In this document: positions 11,915 through 22,689 of the stretch, piece by piece | How positions within the stretch are numbered: position 1 is the first letter of the stretch | Layout: the number at the start of each line of letters is the position of its first letter | Assembly (NCBI GenBank): GCA_031841125.1 | Contig: CM063113.1 | Location: forward strand, 23,581,312-23,645,311 | Direction: 5' to 3' | Length of the DNA stretch: 64,000 nucleotides | Source of the DNA: Acanthococcus lagerstroemiae | Lineage: Eukaryota; Arthropoda; Insecta; Hemiptera; Eriococcidae | Notes under the pieces: generated by a model | Databases searched by the model: none | What the model was told of the DNA's origin: nothing | Seen by the model: the letters and a program-made list of their open reading frames with translations, nothing else | Position numbers and translations under genes: made by a program

Positions 11915-12480
11915 TTCTACAGATCTACCGATTTCCAGATCTGTATTCTACTCATTAACACTAACACACATAAAATAATTGAAAACGGAGCAAATATCGG
12001 AAGCTTATATTCTTTCACACGGGGAGAAAAGATCAGTCTCGCTGTACAAATGTTCCAGTGACAATTTAGTTTTGAAAATCATTCCAATTTGTAATTAAAG
12101 GCAGTTTCAACAAATTTGTAGACCCAACAACGTTTAATTTTTCAGAAATTTTAAAAGTATCAAATGTGCTTAAACGTTCCTTATTGGAGCAAATGAGTTT
12201 ATCCCATTTCCGCAGCATCTCACTAGTTTCCCTACCAGATGTCAGCAACTCTAATGTATATTCCCAATGGATCCACAGACCTATCTGTAAAGTGATCTGC
12301 TGATCTATGATCTATGCAGATCTACTAATCTAAGGAATCTACAGATCCATATCCTACAGACCTACCTCTCAGTTGATTTCCACAGATCGACAATCGACAA
12401 ATCTGTAGGTCTGTAGATGTATTGATTCAACGGATCTATAGATCCACGGAGCTATCACTAGATCTTCTGAAGATGCATTA
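11915..12480. repeat. Degenerate GATCTACAGATC-type low-complexity sequence
   Basis: AGATCTAC, CAGATCTG, GATCCACAG and GATCTATAGATCC recur at irregular spacing, densest at 12,260-12,480. No regular period was found. Between 12,060 and 12,240 the pattern thins out. Confidence 0.4.
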
Positions 12481-14360
12481 CCTACGTCGATTATTGCGAC
12501 TCTAGTCGGTCGCCCTTCTGCTTTCCATGAAGCATATTCTTCTGTCTTCCCTACTACAACACAAAACAACTTTCCTTGGAAGGCCTTTTGTATTGCATCA
12601 CTCTACCACTGAGATGATCTACTTCTCTTATTTAGCTTTTAACTTTTCCAATAAGTAGTTTTTCTAATTTCTCCGGGTTTCTCCTCATCCTCCTCAACCC
12701 ATTTCACCCCATGCTAGGGCACAATGACCGTGCGATTTTTAGTCTTAACTTTTATACCAGATTAACCGAGATAGCCATTGCTTTCGCCGCAGTTTGTTGC
12801 ATTACTCTACAGAATTACTGTGTGATGAAGACATATAAATGGATATGTGAATCATTACTAGTCATGTGTCTCACAATTTTTAGTAAGCGACCCACGAGTC
12901 ACGTACAACACAGTACCAAATCTTCAGATACTACAGATAAACGTGTGTTTGTGAGTACAATGCCTTGTTCCTGAGAACTGTCGAGAGACTGCAGAGAACG
13001 CTAATCTATCCACTTCGATTGGTACTGTGATCGCTCTGTTCGCTAAGATGTTGGGGGGAGAGAGATGAAACCTACTCACCAGTGTTCCGGCACTGGGAAC
13101 TGAGCCCGCGGCTAGATTATGCGAACCATCTTCCCATACAAGTAAAAATGCAGAAAACAAAATAGCTATCAGCGCCGCAAATAATCCGCCGGATTGATCT
13201 GTCAAACTAACTCCGTTCGCTTGATGGAATAACAAAACAAGAATGTGGTAGCACTTTTTGAAAAAACCGCTATTCACTGTCTTAATCACGGCCAATGGCC
13301 ATGACCATTAACTCTGTACATATTAATCATCATTAAGCATTATCTTCTTATCAGTAATCACCAATAAAATTACGACAGAGCCACGTTCATTTAAAATTAC
13401 GCCAGAGCAGCGTTCATTTGGGAATTCCGACATGAAGACAGGTACGGAGGAATAACGACTTGTTCTCTCGATTTAATCAAAATACAGAGCTGCTGGTTTT
13501 TCACTGCAGTTTGCAGGTGCATCCTGCATGTAGTGGAATATGAAACTGCGAATTAGATTTCAAATTCCAAGTAACTCGTGAGGATTTGCAGAACTAAATG
13601 ACAAATCAACAAATTAGCAATAAATTAACACAAAAATTCAAAAATGGGAAAATTCTGTTTCTCAAACCGTTATTGTAAATTAACGATGAAGTGCATGTTT
13701 TAAACTGAACACACGAGATATGGCAAGCTTGCATTGTATGAAAGAATTTCCCGTGTAAGTTCACAGCACCGTATCATACGTAATGTCACATGCTTAACGA
13801 AATCAAAGACTCGCCAAGATTACAACAACTGAAGACCTGACGATGACATGATGGAGGTATTTATTGTTCTTATAGCCAGAAAATATGAGCATTGTTTGTG
13901 GACCGGCGAAAATATTTGTGTAAATATTTGCGTTTCGGTCAGCGAATGAAAGATATTTCATATTATTCCACTTTTAGCTTCGATTACAATCTTAAAATAT
14001 TCAAATAATGACATTGCATTGCATTGTATTTTGAAAAAAAGTATTCAGGGAAGTAGGTCAGGTAGGTCAGCCTGGACCTATGCATTTAAAAAATGCCTTG
14101 ATGCAGTTGAAATACTGGCAAAACCACATTATTCTGAGGTAAGAACCTTTAGCAGCCTGCGAAAAATGTCAGTTATTAGGCAGAAGAAACTGAGGATACT
14201 GTTACATGTATTCACGACTTCATTCATATTTGCTTCATTGTTGATCCATCTGTTCACTATTCTACTGCAGAAGCGTACAAACAATTATTCTTACCAAATC
14301 CGAGCTTTTAACACGTCCAAGTCTTTATTCTGTCTTTTGTATTCCACAATCCCGTGTATA
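12481..14360. other. Mostly unique non-coding stretch
   Basis: It contains the weak minus-strand exon candidate at 13,080-13,295. Otherwise it is AT-rich sequence without recognised repeats or domains. Confidence 0.4.
13080..13295 (-). CDS. Weak candidate exon with hydrophobic segments, unknown product
   Basis: On the minus strand an ATG at 13,295 opens 72 codons that run exactly to a good donor (CACTG followed by GTGAGT) at 13,080/13,079, in phase 0. The peptide has a hydrophobic patch near residues 17-24 and a stronger one near 37-53 (GLFAALIAILFSAFLLVW), then a Gly/Ser/Ala-rich stretch. That could be a signal peptide or a membrane segment. No family was recognised and no upstream acceptor was fixed. 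The frame also continues past the donor, so the reading frame alone is weak evidence. It lies about 2 kb from the plus-strand exon and would belong to a different gene. Confidence 0.22.
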
Positions 14361-14363
14361 AGT

Positions 14364-14693
14364 TATTAGTCAGCGTCGCCACATGTACCAATACGAGGAG
14401 GTGAGGGGTGAGTGGAGAGGAAGAGTGTCCGGCCGTGGTGCACCCGAGTTCCAGGTTAGCGCTGGGTGGTCGTTAACCTTGGTCAGTAGGGGCTCCCATG
14501 GTAGCTCTGGCAGGGCAGCAGGCACCGGCAGTGGAACGACGAAATGGGAGCTCGGACCAGCCTCAAAGCGTCCCTCTGGCCACTGATGCGATACTCGAAA
14601 GGGTATTTTCCGAGGCCGGGGTGTGGTGTCTGGGGAGCCACTTTGACATGCGTGCATCGCTATACGCCCCACCAAACCAAGTTATCGGTCAGA
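14364..14693 (+). mobile_element. R1-like LINE 3' UTR copy (5'-truncated)
   Basis: The segment starts with the GAGGTGAGGGGTGA motif, continues through GATGCGATACTCGAAAGGG and ends with the conserved box (14,645-14,665) and CGCCCCACCA. The order matches the 3' UTR that follows the R1-like reading frame on the minus strand at 21,160-22,110, which identifies it as a detached LINE 3' end and not an independent SINE. Confidence 0.65.
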
Positions 14694-15904
14694 TTCAACA
14701 AGATGCTATTCATGCCGGATTAATCAACGCGTTGCACTGATGATTTGCTTTCACTATTCATGGAAATAGGCTTATATGTCGAACTCGGTTGGTTTTTGTT
14801 CCTTTATTCCTCCAAATCCACCCTGATTGATGAATGATTGGTCACATGACCTCGATATATAAAAAAACATGAACGAGATACGTCCCTATTTTCAATCACA
14901 ACGCAAGGGTTATCTCAAAGTTGGTAGATCTGACGCGATTTTATGTCTATGAACCGTTGCCTCAAGTGAGGAATTTTGCCACATGGGGAACCTTAGCCTC
15001 CCCCAAAATCCTTGCAAAGTCCTCCCAAAAAACCGAAAAACTAAACGAGTGCAAGAATTATCAGCATTATTATGATGTACGGGAGCCTCCTTCAGCCCTT
15101 CTATTTCAGGTCAACTATTTGCGCTTATGCCTTTCTACTGTCTTAAAGTGCACCTAAATCATTCAATGAAAGACGATTTATAAATCGCGCCAAGAACGTG
15201 TTCTTGAAAAAAAGGGGATTAAAAATTAACTAAAATGTTACAAATTTCAGTCGACCAGCCAAAAATGGCTGCTCATCTTCTCAATTTTCGCAACGGAGTT
15301 TCAGAATTTCCCAGTTGTTTTTTAAATACTGACTGAAATAATACAAAATTTTATACGCAAAGAAAGAAAGATCTCTCTACTTTTCCCAACGGAGTGCCGA
15401 AACTTTCCGACTTTTGAGTATTATTTCATGAATGAGGAGGTGTTGCACCTCTTCCCCCACACATTGACCCGGACAGTTTCCTCCTCTTAACCTTACTGCT
15501 ACAGAGGAAGGCAAACCGTCGGCTCAGAGGGCCAATGCCCTCATTTCTCCACTTCCCCAACGCTATGGGCTTCTGGGAGGGGCAAGTCGTAACATTATGG
15601 AAATTGAATAGTTTTTGAAAAATATTGAGCGTTCCTCACGTATTATTCAATTCTTTTCTCTTAAATGCAACGAAAAATGCTTGGAGCAAACGAAATTGGT
15701 TCATTAACATTTTAGGAATTGACAAGCGAAATAAAAAAGAAGTCAACACTTTAGATATTGCCAATTTCCGATCTGCTTTCGATAACTATCACTCTAATTT
15801 TTACATTGCTGAACCGCTCATCTTTGAGGAGAGGGAGCAAACTGGAGTTTTGAGGAGAACTACTGCCCTATCCCTATTTTCGTTGCTATACCCATGGTGC
15901 AGTT
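14694..15904. other. AT-rich stretch, no gene recognised
   Basis: A 94-codon frame is open at 15,625-15,909 (+), but no domain or splice sites support it. A C-rich and G-rich segment around 15,430-15,590 could be remains of a MITE, but no paired ends were found. Confidence 0.35.
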
Positions 15905-16560
15905 CTTAAATCTGGTTGAAACTCTTCAATGCTAATTCAAGAATCTCCAAAGCTCTCACAAACTTGAGTATTCAGGACCCCATTGGGCTCCCAAACTTAA
16001 TTAAGATTCGCTAAGACGGCTCAAAACTTATTTACAACTCTTTATAACTCTCCCAGACTTGAACAAGATTCCTTAAAACTATTTATATCTTTTCACTTTA
16101 ATTGAAGACTAAGGCCTAAGGTTCTTTCTTAGTGCTTGCTAAGTGTTCAAGACTTCGGAGGACATTCCCGAACTTATCAAAATTCGTTGATATTTGATCA
16201 ACATTCTTCAACTCGCCCAGAGATGAAGTTTATTTGGCTAACTTATCAGAACAATAATTGTTTCGAGAAGACTGTACACGGCTTTTCCAAACGTGTTTAA
16301 GATTTGTGAAGACTGTTTCACCTTCATCGACTACTTTTCATGACTTCCAGATTTCAGTAAGACTCTTCAATATGTAACCAAAACTTCTTAAGATTCGTCT
16401 ATATTGGTCAAAGGCTCCTTCAGGTTTTTGTAAATTTGTTTATATTGGTCAAAGGCTCCTTCAGGTTTTTGTAAATTTGTTTAGAACTCAGGTTTTCCAG
16501 ACTGATTTCAGACTAAATAAAGTTCCTCGAGGACATAGTTACGACTTTTCAACTCCGGTG
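15905..16560. repeat. CTTCAAGACT-type degenerate island with a 41-bp tandem duplication
   Basis: ACTCTTCAA, AAGATTCG and CAAGACTT motifs recur throughout. At 16,400-16,440 and 16,441-16,481 two identical 41-bp units (starting TATATTGGTCAAAGGCTCC) lie head to tail. Similar islands occur at 28,985-29,165, 60,960-61,445 and 62,480-62,725. Confidence 0.5.
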
Positions 16561-17007
16561 ACAAATTTAGGAAGGGGTGTGGCCTGGGGAAATTCATCAG
16601 AAAACTAAAAAAAAAATGTTTTCTCATTATTTTCTTGTATTTTTTTATATCATCTTTTTCTATTATTTTTTTCCTTAATTTTTCTTCCGGGCGCCTTTTC
16701 TGTTCTTTTTTTTTTCAAATGAGCGCTTCCGTGTCTGCTTCATTTCATTCCTTACGTAAGTTTCAAACTCCAAAAATAGGAGAAGGAACAAGAATGAAAG
16801 AAATGATAGAAATTGTTACCGATCTACATTTTCAAGATTGGTTTGAAGCTAATTAAAACGCCTCTAGACCTAGGCACGCCTCTTTCGAAACGAGAAATTT
16901 GAGAAAAATATTCAGAAACTTCCAAAAAATTCATTTTTTCCTACACATGCACCGAGAACGCGATTCTTCGTGTGCTTTCCGACTAGAAAATAACGTTTTG
17001 ATCACGT

Positions 17008-17035
17008 AAAAAAAAAAAAAAAAAAAAAAAAAAAA
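17008..17035 (+). repeat. Poly-A run (28 A)
   Basis: An uninterrupted run of 28 A lies about 20 bp before the left arm of the foldback element at 17,055. It could be an independent retroelement tail, but no element body was identified to its left. Confidence 0.7.
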
Positions 17036-17649
17036 CATGCGGATCGCTTTTTTTCGTACAAGGTCCGCCAGAAATAACTCCCAAATTTCGAAAATTTATA
17101 CATGGCAACACTGATGTTAAAACTGTTTTGTCTTTAGTGCACTTGATAACTGAGAACAGAAAGTTTTCGTGAGTAAAAAAAGTTTTGTCACAAGAAAAAC
17201 TTTCAGTTACGGTTGAGATGTTTTTTAAAAATAACAATTCATAGATTCGAACAAGACGTAAGTTCCGCACAGAATTTAATTTGAAGCCGAAAATTCCAGT
17301 TCCTGACAGGGTTTCAAAGTTATTTGAAAGTTGAAAGCTTTAAGCTGAAAATGAATTTGATTCCTAGAAAGTTAATTTGAAAATTGAAAGTGAAAAGCTG
17401 AATGTTGAAAGCTGAAGATTTCTTTTTCTTTTTTGGAAAAAATCGAAAGTTTTATGTTTGAAGTGAAATAGAAAAAATAGAAAAGTTGAAAGCGAAAATT
17501 TTAAGTTGAAAGCGAAAATTTTAAGTTGAAAGTGAAATCAAAAATAAAATGGAAAAATTGAAAGCCGAAAGTCGAGGTTTTATTTTTCAAAATCCAAAGT
17601 GAAATCAGAGAGTCGAAGTTTTATTATTTCACTTTCAAACTCTGGTTCT

Positions 17650-17707
17650 GATCGAAAAACCGTGACATATCCTGGACTACGAAGTTTCGATGTCACGGTT
17701 TTTGATC
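17650..17707. repeat. Short near-perfect hairpin
   Basis: GATCGAAAAACCGTGACAT (17,650-17,668) is mirrored by ATGTCACGGTTTTTGATC (17,690-17,707) with one unpaired base and a 21-base loop. It lies in the loop of the larger foldback element. Confidence 0.75.
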
Positions 17708-17835
17708 TGGGACTAGATCTTTCGGCCTCAAATTGAATTCTTTGCGGAACTCGCGTATTGTTCGAATATACGAATCCTTACTTCTTATAAAAACATCTTT
17801 ACTATAAATGAACGTTTTTCTTGTGATCAAGGAGT

Positions 17836-19044
17836 CAGAGACGAAACTTGACTTTCAGTTTGGGGGTGGCGAAGGAAAATTTGCTAACAAATATTTTTTA
17901 AAAACTGGAAATTCGCCGACAAAATTTTTAATTTTTTTTTTAAATTCGCCGATTTTTTAATCAAAATAGGTATTGTTTAGATGAAAAAAAAAATAAAATA
18001 AAAAATAAACGTTATTGGAAAATGAAACATTCAAATGAACAGTTTCAAAATTTTCGAGCGTCAAATTAATGGGGTGCTTCACCCCCTCCCCTCCCGTAGT
18101 TTTGTCCCTGCAAATGTAGACAGGAACTTTATCCCCCAAGCACTCACATTTGCGCACATGAACATACCCTAGTCTGGGAGGGTAAGCTGGAAGGATGTTG
18201 GGAATATTTGAGAGGAACACACAACATCCTTTACACATTAAGGTGGTCGTTATTTACTTTTGGTGACCTTTTTTTCTGAATTTCCTCTGATTCGTTTCAG
18301 AAATTGGTTCTAATATAATCAATAAAAACAAAAAGTTTTTTTCAGGTTAATCGGATTACGGAAATCCGTGCCACGAGCTCCCTTTCATTCTTATGTGAAA
18401 AACACATGGAGTTTTGACTTTTATTCTAGACTAAATTTCTCTCCTATATTCACCAGGACCAAAGCCCGTAAATTAAACAATAAAATATCTGCTAGCGGAT
18501 TCAGTTTTTGTGACATTGGAAAATAAGTATTTTTCTTTCAACATTCAGATTTTAATAAAATGTTCAAGTTTCTCAAATTTCAGGCTCTAGGTCAGACAGA
18601 GAATCTAGTAAAAGCAAAACAGTCATTGAAATTCGGAATTCAGCATTTGCTACCGACTTTCAGATTTTCGAAATGTCTTCCACATTTCACCTTTGTTTCA
18701 ACCTTTCAGATATATAACGTTTGATACTTAACTTGAAACCTTCGGCTTTTGACTGGCTAGTCTCTAACAGGAGTCCAGGGTACTCCATTTTCAGAGACGA
18801 AATTCGACTTTCACTTTTGGGGAGGTGGAAAAGAAAAACTTGCTGGCAAAAAAACTAAAAATTCATAGACAAAATTTTTTTTAAATTAAAAATTTGCCGA
18901 TTTATTAAATGAAAAAATAAAATAAAACAAACAAACATTCATAAAAAATGAAAAATTCAAACGAACAGTTTCAAAATTTGCCGACTGCCGAAATATTACG
19001 GAGGGGAGGGGGGTCAACCTACACCCTCTTTAGTTTCGCCCCTA
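17836..19044 (+). mobile_element. Composite hAT-like element, copy 1 (A1-core-A2), 1,209 bp
   Basis: The element starts CAGAGACGAAACT and ends AGTTTCGCCCCTA. A1 (17,836-18,110) and A2 (18,792-19,044) are direct repeats of one MITE-like unit. Each has CAG...GACGAAA at its left end, GTTT(T/C)GYCCCT at its right end, and interior ATTCGCCGACAAAATTTT plus a C-run. They flank a 681-bp core (18,111-18,791) with no coding frame. The flanks CAAGGAGT (17,828-17,835) and CAAGAAGC (19,045-19,052) match at 6 of 8 bases. It is inserted in the right arm of the foldback element. The same A1-core-A2 order recurs at 39,928-41,390. Confidence 0.75.
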
Positions 19045-19667
19045 CAAGAAGCCATTTGGCAAACTTTTTTTCATTCCCAAAAATCTTCCCTTCTCACATA
19101 TCGAATACACCAAAAACAAAACAGTTTTGACATCAGTGTTGCCATGTAAAATTTTCGAAATGCGGGTCATTTTTGGTGGACTCTGTACGTTTGTAGAAAA
19201 AAATCTGTGCAAAACTGAGTGTTTGTCAACTCATGCGTCCAGCCTCACACTCGTTGACGAAAACCCATTTTCCGCAAAAGTATTATAATTTGCTATTTCT
19301 TCATTCTTTCCACTTTTCCTTCTTACTTTCATTTTTTTACCTCGTTTTCCAGATGTCTTTTTCAACTGAGAGCCCTCAAGCATTTTCTTCATTTCACACC
19401 GTGTATAAATCTAACGTTGCAAAAACGAGAAAAGAGGAAGAAAAATAACAGAAATGATTAAAATGACTGCCAATCTATCAGTCTCTCTTCCTTTTCGTTT
19501 CTCTCACGAGTTGGCTGGCTGATTGTTACATCTCTCGAGTTGATTGACTTTCTATCCAGCGGGGTTTTGGGGTAATAGATTAACCCTGTTGATTCAAGTT
19601 GAGGCGGAGGTCAGATTTTTAAAATACAGTGAGCTAATTTACTTCAGACTGCTACCTATTGATGATG

Positions 19668-19745
19668 GTGGGGCATATGGCGGTGCACGCACGCCAAATT
19701 GCCCTCCGTAACACCGCACCCTCTATCCTGGAATTACCCTAATTG
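19668..19745 (-). mobile_element. R1-like LINE 3' end fragment, inverted
   Basis: In reverse complement it contains GATAGAGGGTGCGGTGTTAC, CAATTTGGCGTGCGTGC and CGCCATATGCCCC, matching the 33.0-kb and 48.8-kb copies. The conserved box lies at 19,674-19,693. A hAT-like MITE sits 20 bp further on. Confidence 0.6.
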
Positions 19746-19765
19746 GACCTGCATCAGGATAGGAG

Positions 19766-19937
19766 CAGGGCCGCATTTATGTATAGGCAGCATAGGCACT
19801 TACCTAGGGCGGCAGATTTTCGGCACTTTTTTTAAATCTATGTATTATGTATTAAAAAAAAAACAAAAAACACGAAAATCTGGGGGGAGGCTATTTTTAT
19901 TCTGCCTAGAGGCGCGAGAATGGTAAATCCGGCCCTG
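19766..19937. mobile_element. hAT-like MITE, 172 bp
   Basis: The ends CAGGGCCGCATTTA and GGTAAATCCGGCCCTG form an imperfect terminal inverted repeat, and CTAGGGCGGCAGATTTTCGG follows inside. These ends match the 1.27-kb element at 9,723. The flanks GATAGGAG and GAGGAGAC do not give a clear 8-bp duplication. Confidence 0.65.
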
Positions 19938-21159
19938 GAGGAGACTACCTATAGACTTATCCTAATTCATTAGAATGTGATCCCAGTCAACTTTTTTTGC
20001 GTCGATTTCAATTTGAACTTTTCTCTCAGACGGGACGATTGGCTGCGTGGCCTATCCGTGCATCAGCGTCTGTCTCGCAGTCAGTCCCGCTGGTTGTGTA
20101 GACAGCAGCCATTCTTCATTTGAACCTTAACCTATCCAAAGCGTACGCGGCCAAGAAGTCATAAAGCACACGGGCAGATGTCCTGATCGCAGAGGTGCAT
20201 CGCTGCACGCCAGTTCCCCGATCTCCGTTCATCCGCGGCGTTCGTGCCCAACCGTGGCAAACGAAATTTCGAATCTGTATAAATCTCTGACATCGTTATC
20301 CCAGCACAGTTCCGGTACGGAGAGGCGAAGATGAATTAATAAGCCGGCTCGGCTTCTTCGATCGTGCAAAAGGTCGCAACACCCGCCTCCGAAAAATTCG
20401 AAGCACGCTTTGTGGAAGCTGGGCCCAAAAAGTCGTAAAACAACAGCTCATTTCCGCGCCGCTCGTTACTGGTTACCGATAATTCTCATTTCCGAAAAGT
20501 ATAAACACACGGTGCGTTAATTACACGGCAGAGCGCGAATATTTTAATTCATTTTTACGTCCGAAACCAGTTAGCGTTATATTATTTATATGCGCGCGCG
20601 ATCGAACGAACCAGTTTCCAGTTTCGTTTGGAACGCGCAAAAACAGGAGAAAAAAGTAGGTTATTATTTTATCGAGCAAACGTAAACATTATGGTCCATT
20701 GCCGGGGCTCATCATCGACCGACAGAGCACGGTCAGTCGTGGCAGCAGTCCGCAACTGGGCCACAAAGCGTTTAACGTTTTATCCGCAGCCGACCATTAC
20801 ATCTTCTCGCGGCTGCATCAATTCATATCCATCCGTTCTAATCGATTGGTTCCGCTAATTGAATTTCGATTACATTACGCGTACATATATTTTTCTGTCC
20901 AATTTTTCTTTGTTTTTATGGCGCGGGTTATACATAGAAACGTTTCGTTGCTGGCAGTGGCGCCGGTTGGCACACTATTGTAATGCGGCGAGATGGTAAC
21001 TGTTCATCTGTGTGCTACTTGTACCCTGATGTGGAAAGGCAAGAGTGAAGTCTGAGAGCACTCTCGGTTTCGTCTGGAGAATGGGTAACTATAGGGTGTG
21101 GGTGGGTAAATCTAAGTAGACGTCGGATAAATGGTGTGGCACCTGGTAGAACAGACCCC
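19938..21159. other. CpG-richer unique stretch, no gene recognised
   Basis: CpG dinucleotides are frequent, for example GCGCGCGCGATCG near 20,593, among homeodomain-like TTAATTA cores. No frame has a recognisable domain. Host regulatory DNA is possible. Confidence 0.35.
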
Positions 21160-22110
21160 CTCACTTGGTGGAGCGTATGGCGATGCACGCATACCAAAGC
21201 GGCTCCCCAGTCACCGACCTCTAGCCCCGGAAACTACCCTTTCGAGTATCGTATCATTGATCAAAGAGGTGCACTGAGGCTGGCCCGAGCCCCACTTTCG
21301 CCTCTCCGCTTCGGATTCGCGCTGTCCTGCCTGGGTCACTATGGCACACACCCTACTGACGGAGGCAACGTACACCCAGCATTAACCTGGAATTCGGGTG
21401 CACCACAGACGGAGGCGCTACCTTCCTTCACCCCTCACCACCAGGTCTTGGTACGTGTGGCGATGCAAGAAGGTGGTGACGGTGGGGTGAGCCCTGCCAG
21501 GGGGTCCACAGCAGCTGCAGCAGCTCTAGGATGGTATAGAGTTGTTGTGTCCGATGTAGGCCGAGCTTCGTCTGTCAGCCCTCTATCTCGACCACTCTGT
21601 CTGCATCTTCTTCTTCATGATGGTTGAGACAAAGGCCGACACCCGGTTCCATCCGCTTCCATTCTTGAACATTTCCAGAACCAAAGTGTCCGGCGCGAGA
21701 CGCTGATCACGCCGCCGCTATCTCTCGTGTTGCCGCCGGGATCGATCGCCGTTACTCGAATAGAATCATAGGGTGTGTCAAAGGTTGTCCTTCGCCCTTC
21801 CATCACAGTACGCGCATATGAGAGGCTCAGTGCTATCACAATTCGGTGTAAGTACATCGTGGCCGCTCAGGACTTGAGTCAGATGAAAGTTCAGTTCCCC
21901 ATTGGACCTGCCTGCCCACACATCGAGGTCGTGTATCAGCGCTCGGGTCCACTCGCCTTTGGTCGAATGTCCTTCCACTTACGAAGCCTGGACTGCTGGA
22001 TGTTCCGCTTGACCCGAAGTGCTTCCCGTTTCGTCTTGGCTCTTTACACTGTATACCAACGCTATTTCGCCGACCTTGAATTCGATCGATGGTACACGCG
22101 CTAATACGTC
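21160..22110 (-). mobile_element. R1-like LINE, C-terminal frame plus 3' UTR
   Basis: The reverse strand reads WTRALIHDLDVW, then ELNFHLTQVLSGHDVL, then ICAYCDGRAKDN (about 21,950 to 21,780). This is the TGHG-type and CxxC zinc-knuckle region at the end of ORF2 in the R1/LOA group. Below about 21,780 the frame shifts, but ISPEN-like and SAFVSTIM pieces of the last residues remain down to about 21,600. The 3' UTR then contains the GATACGATACTCGAAAGGG block and ends with the conserved box (21,175-21,194) and CGCTCCACCA. It is truncated at its 5' side. This copy links the coding region to the detached 3' ends elsewhere. Confidence 0.7.
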
Positions 22111-22689
22111 TACTGTCAGCGAAGAAAAGAGCAGACCCCCTGTGATGACCTGACTTGACGAGAAAGTCCAGTTTTGGCCAATGATTGGATTGAGGTGGAA
22201 TGCATCCTGAAATAGTTATTATAAATCGCCCCTCTTCTCTAGAATGACAAATTAGTCTAATGTGTCAGGGGATGCTACTATCTAAGTCGATACAGAAAAG
22301 CCAAAAACTTAACCGGACCGGATGATTTCTTGATCAATTGATCGATTTTAATGAAAATGCCACACCAAAAAATACATCAATCTTAATTTTGACGAAATTT
22401 TCGAAAATTATTGTAATTTCAATTCTGCCGATAAAAATTATTAAAGTAATATTTTTTGATGCAAATTTCATGAGGATCAGGAATTTATGAACAGTTTTTG
22501 AGTATCTTATCAAGTAAGTAACTGAATTTTGAGAAATATACAAACGTATCGATGTTGGTAATAACGCCACTTCGAACGAATAGTACTAGTACAAAAATCC
22601 TTCAATATTGTTATTTTTTCAGAAACGTTGTTACTTTTCAGCAAGTAACTTGTTATTCTGAATACATCATCACGAAAAAAGTGGACAAA

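Larger units (their letters stand above)
17055..19189. mobile_element. Foldback element with ~240-bp inverted arms, split by a later insertion
   Basis: The left arm (17,055-17,291) starts CGTACAAGGTCC and includes ACATGGCAACACTGATGT and ACGTAAGTTCCGCAC. Its inverted counterpart begins at 17,721 (TTCGGCCTCAAATTG), runs to 17,835, is interrupted by the composite element at 17,836-19,044, and resumes to 19,189. Without the insertion the element is about 926 bp. The loop (17,292-17,720) is degenerate GTTGAAAGC/GAAAATTTTAA repeats plus a short hairpin. No target duplication was found. Confidence 0.65.

Noticed and set aside
20200..20216. GGTGCATCGCTGCACGCC, similar to the R1-like 3' box
   Set aside because: The surrounding 3' UTR blocks are absent, so the likeness is probably a chance small hairpin.
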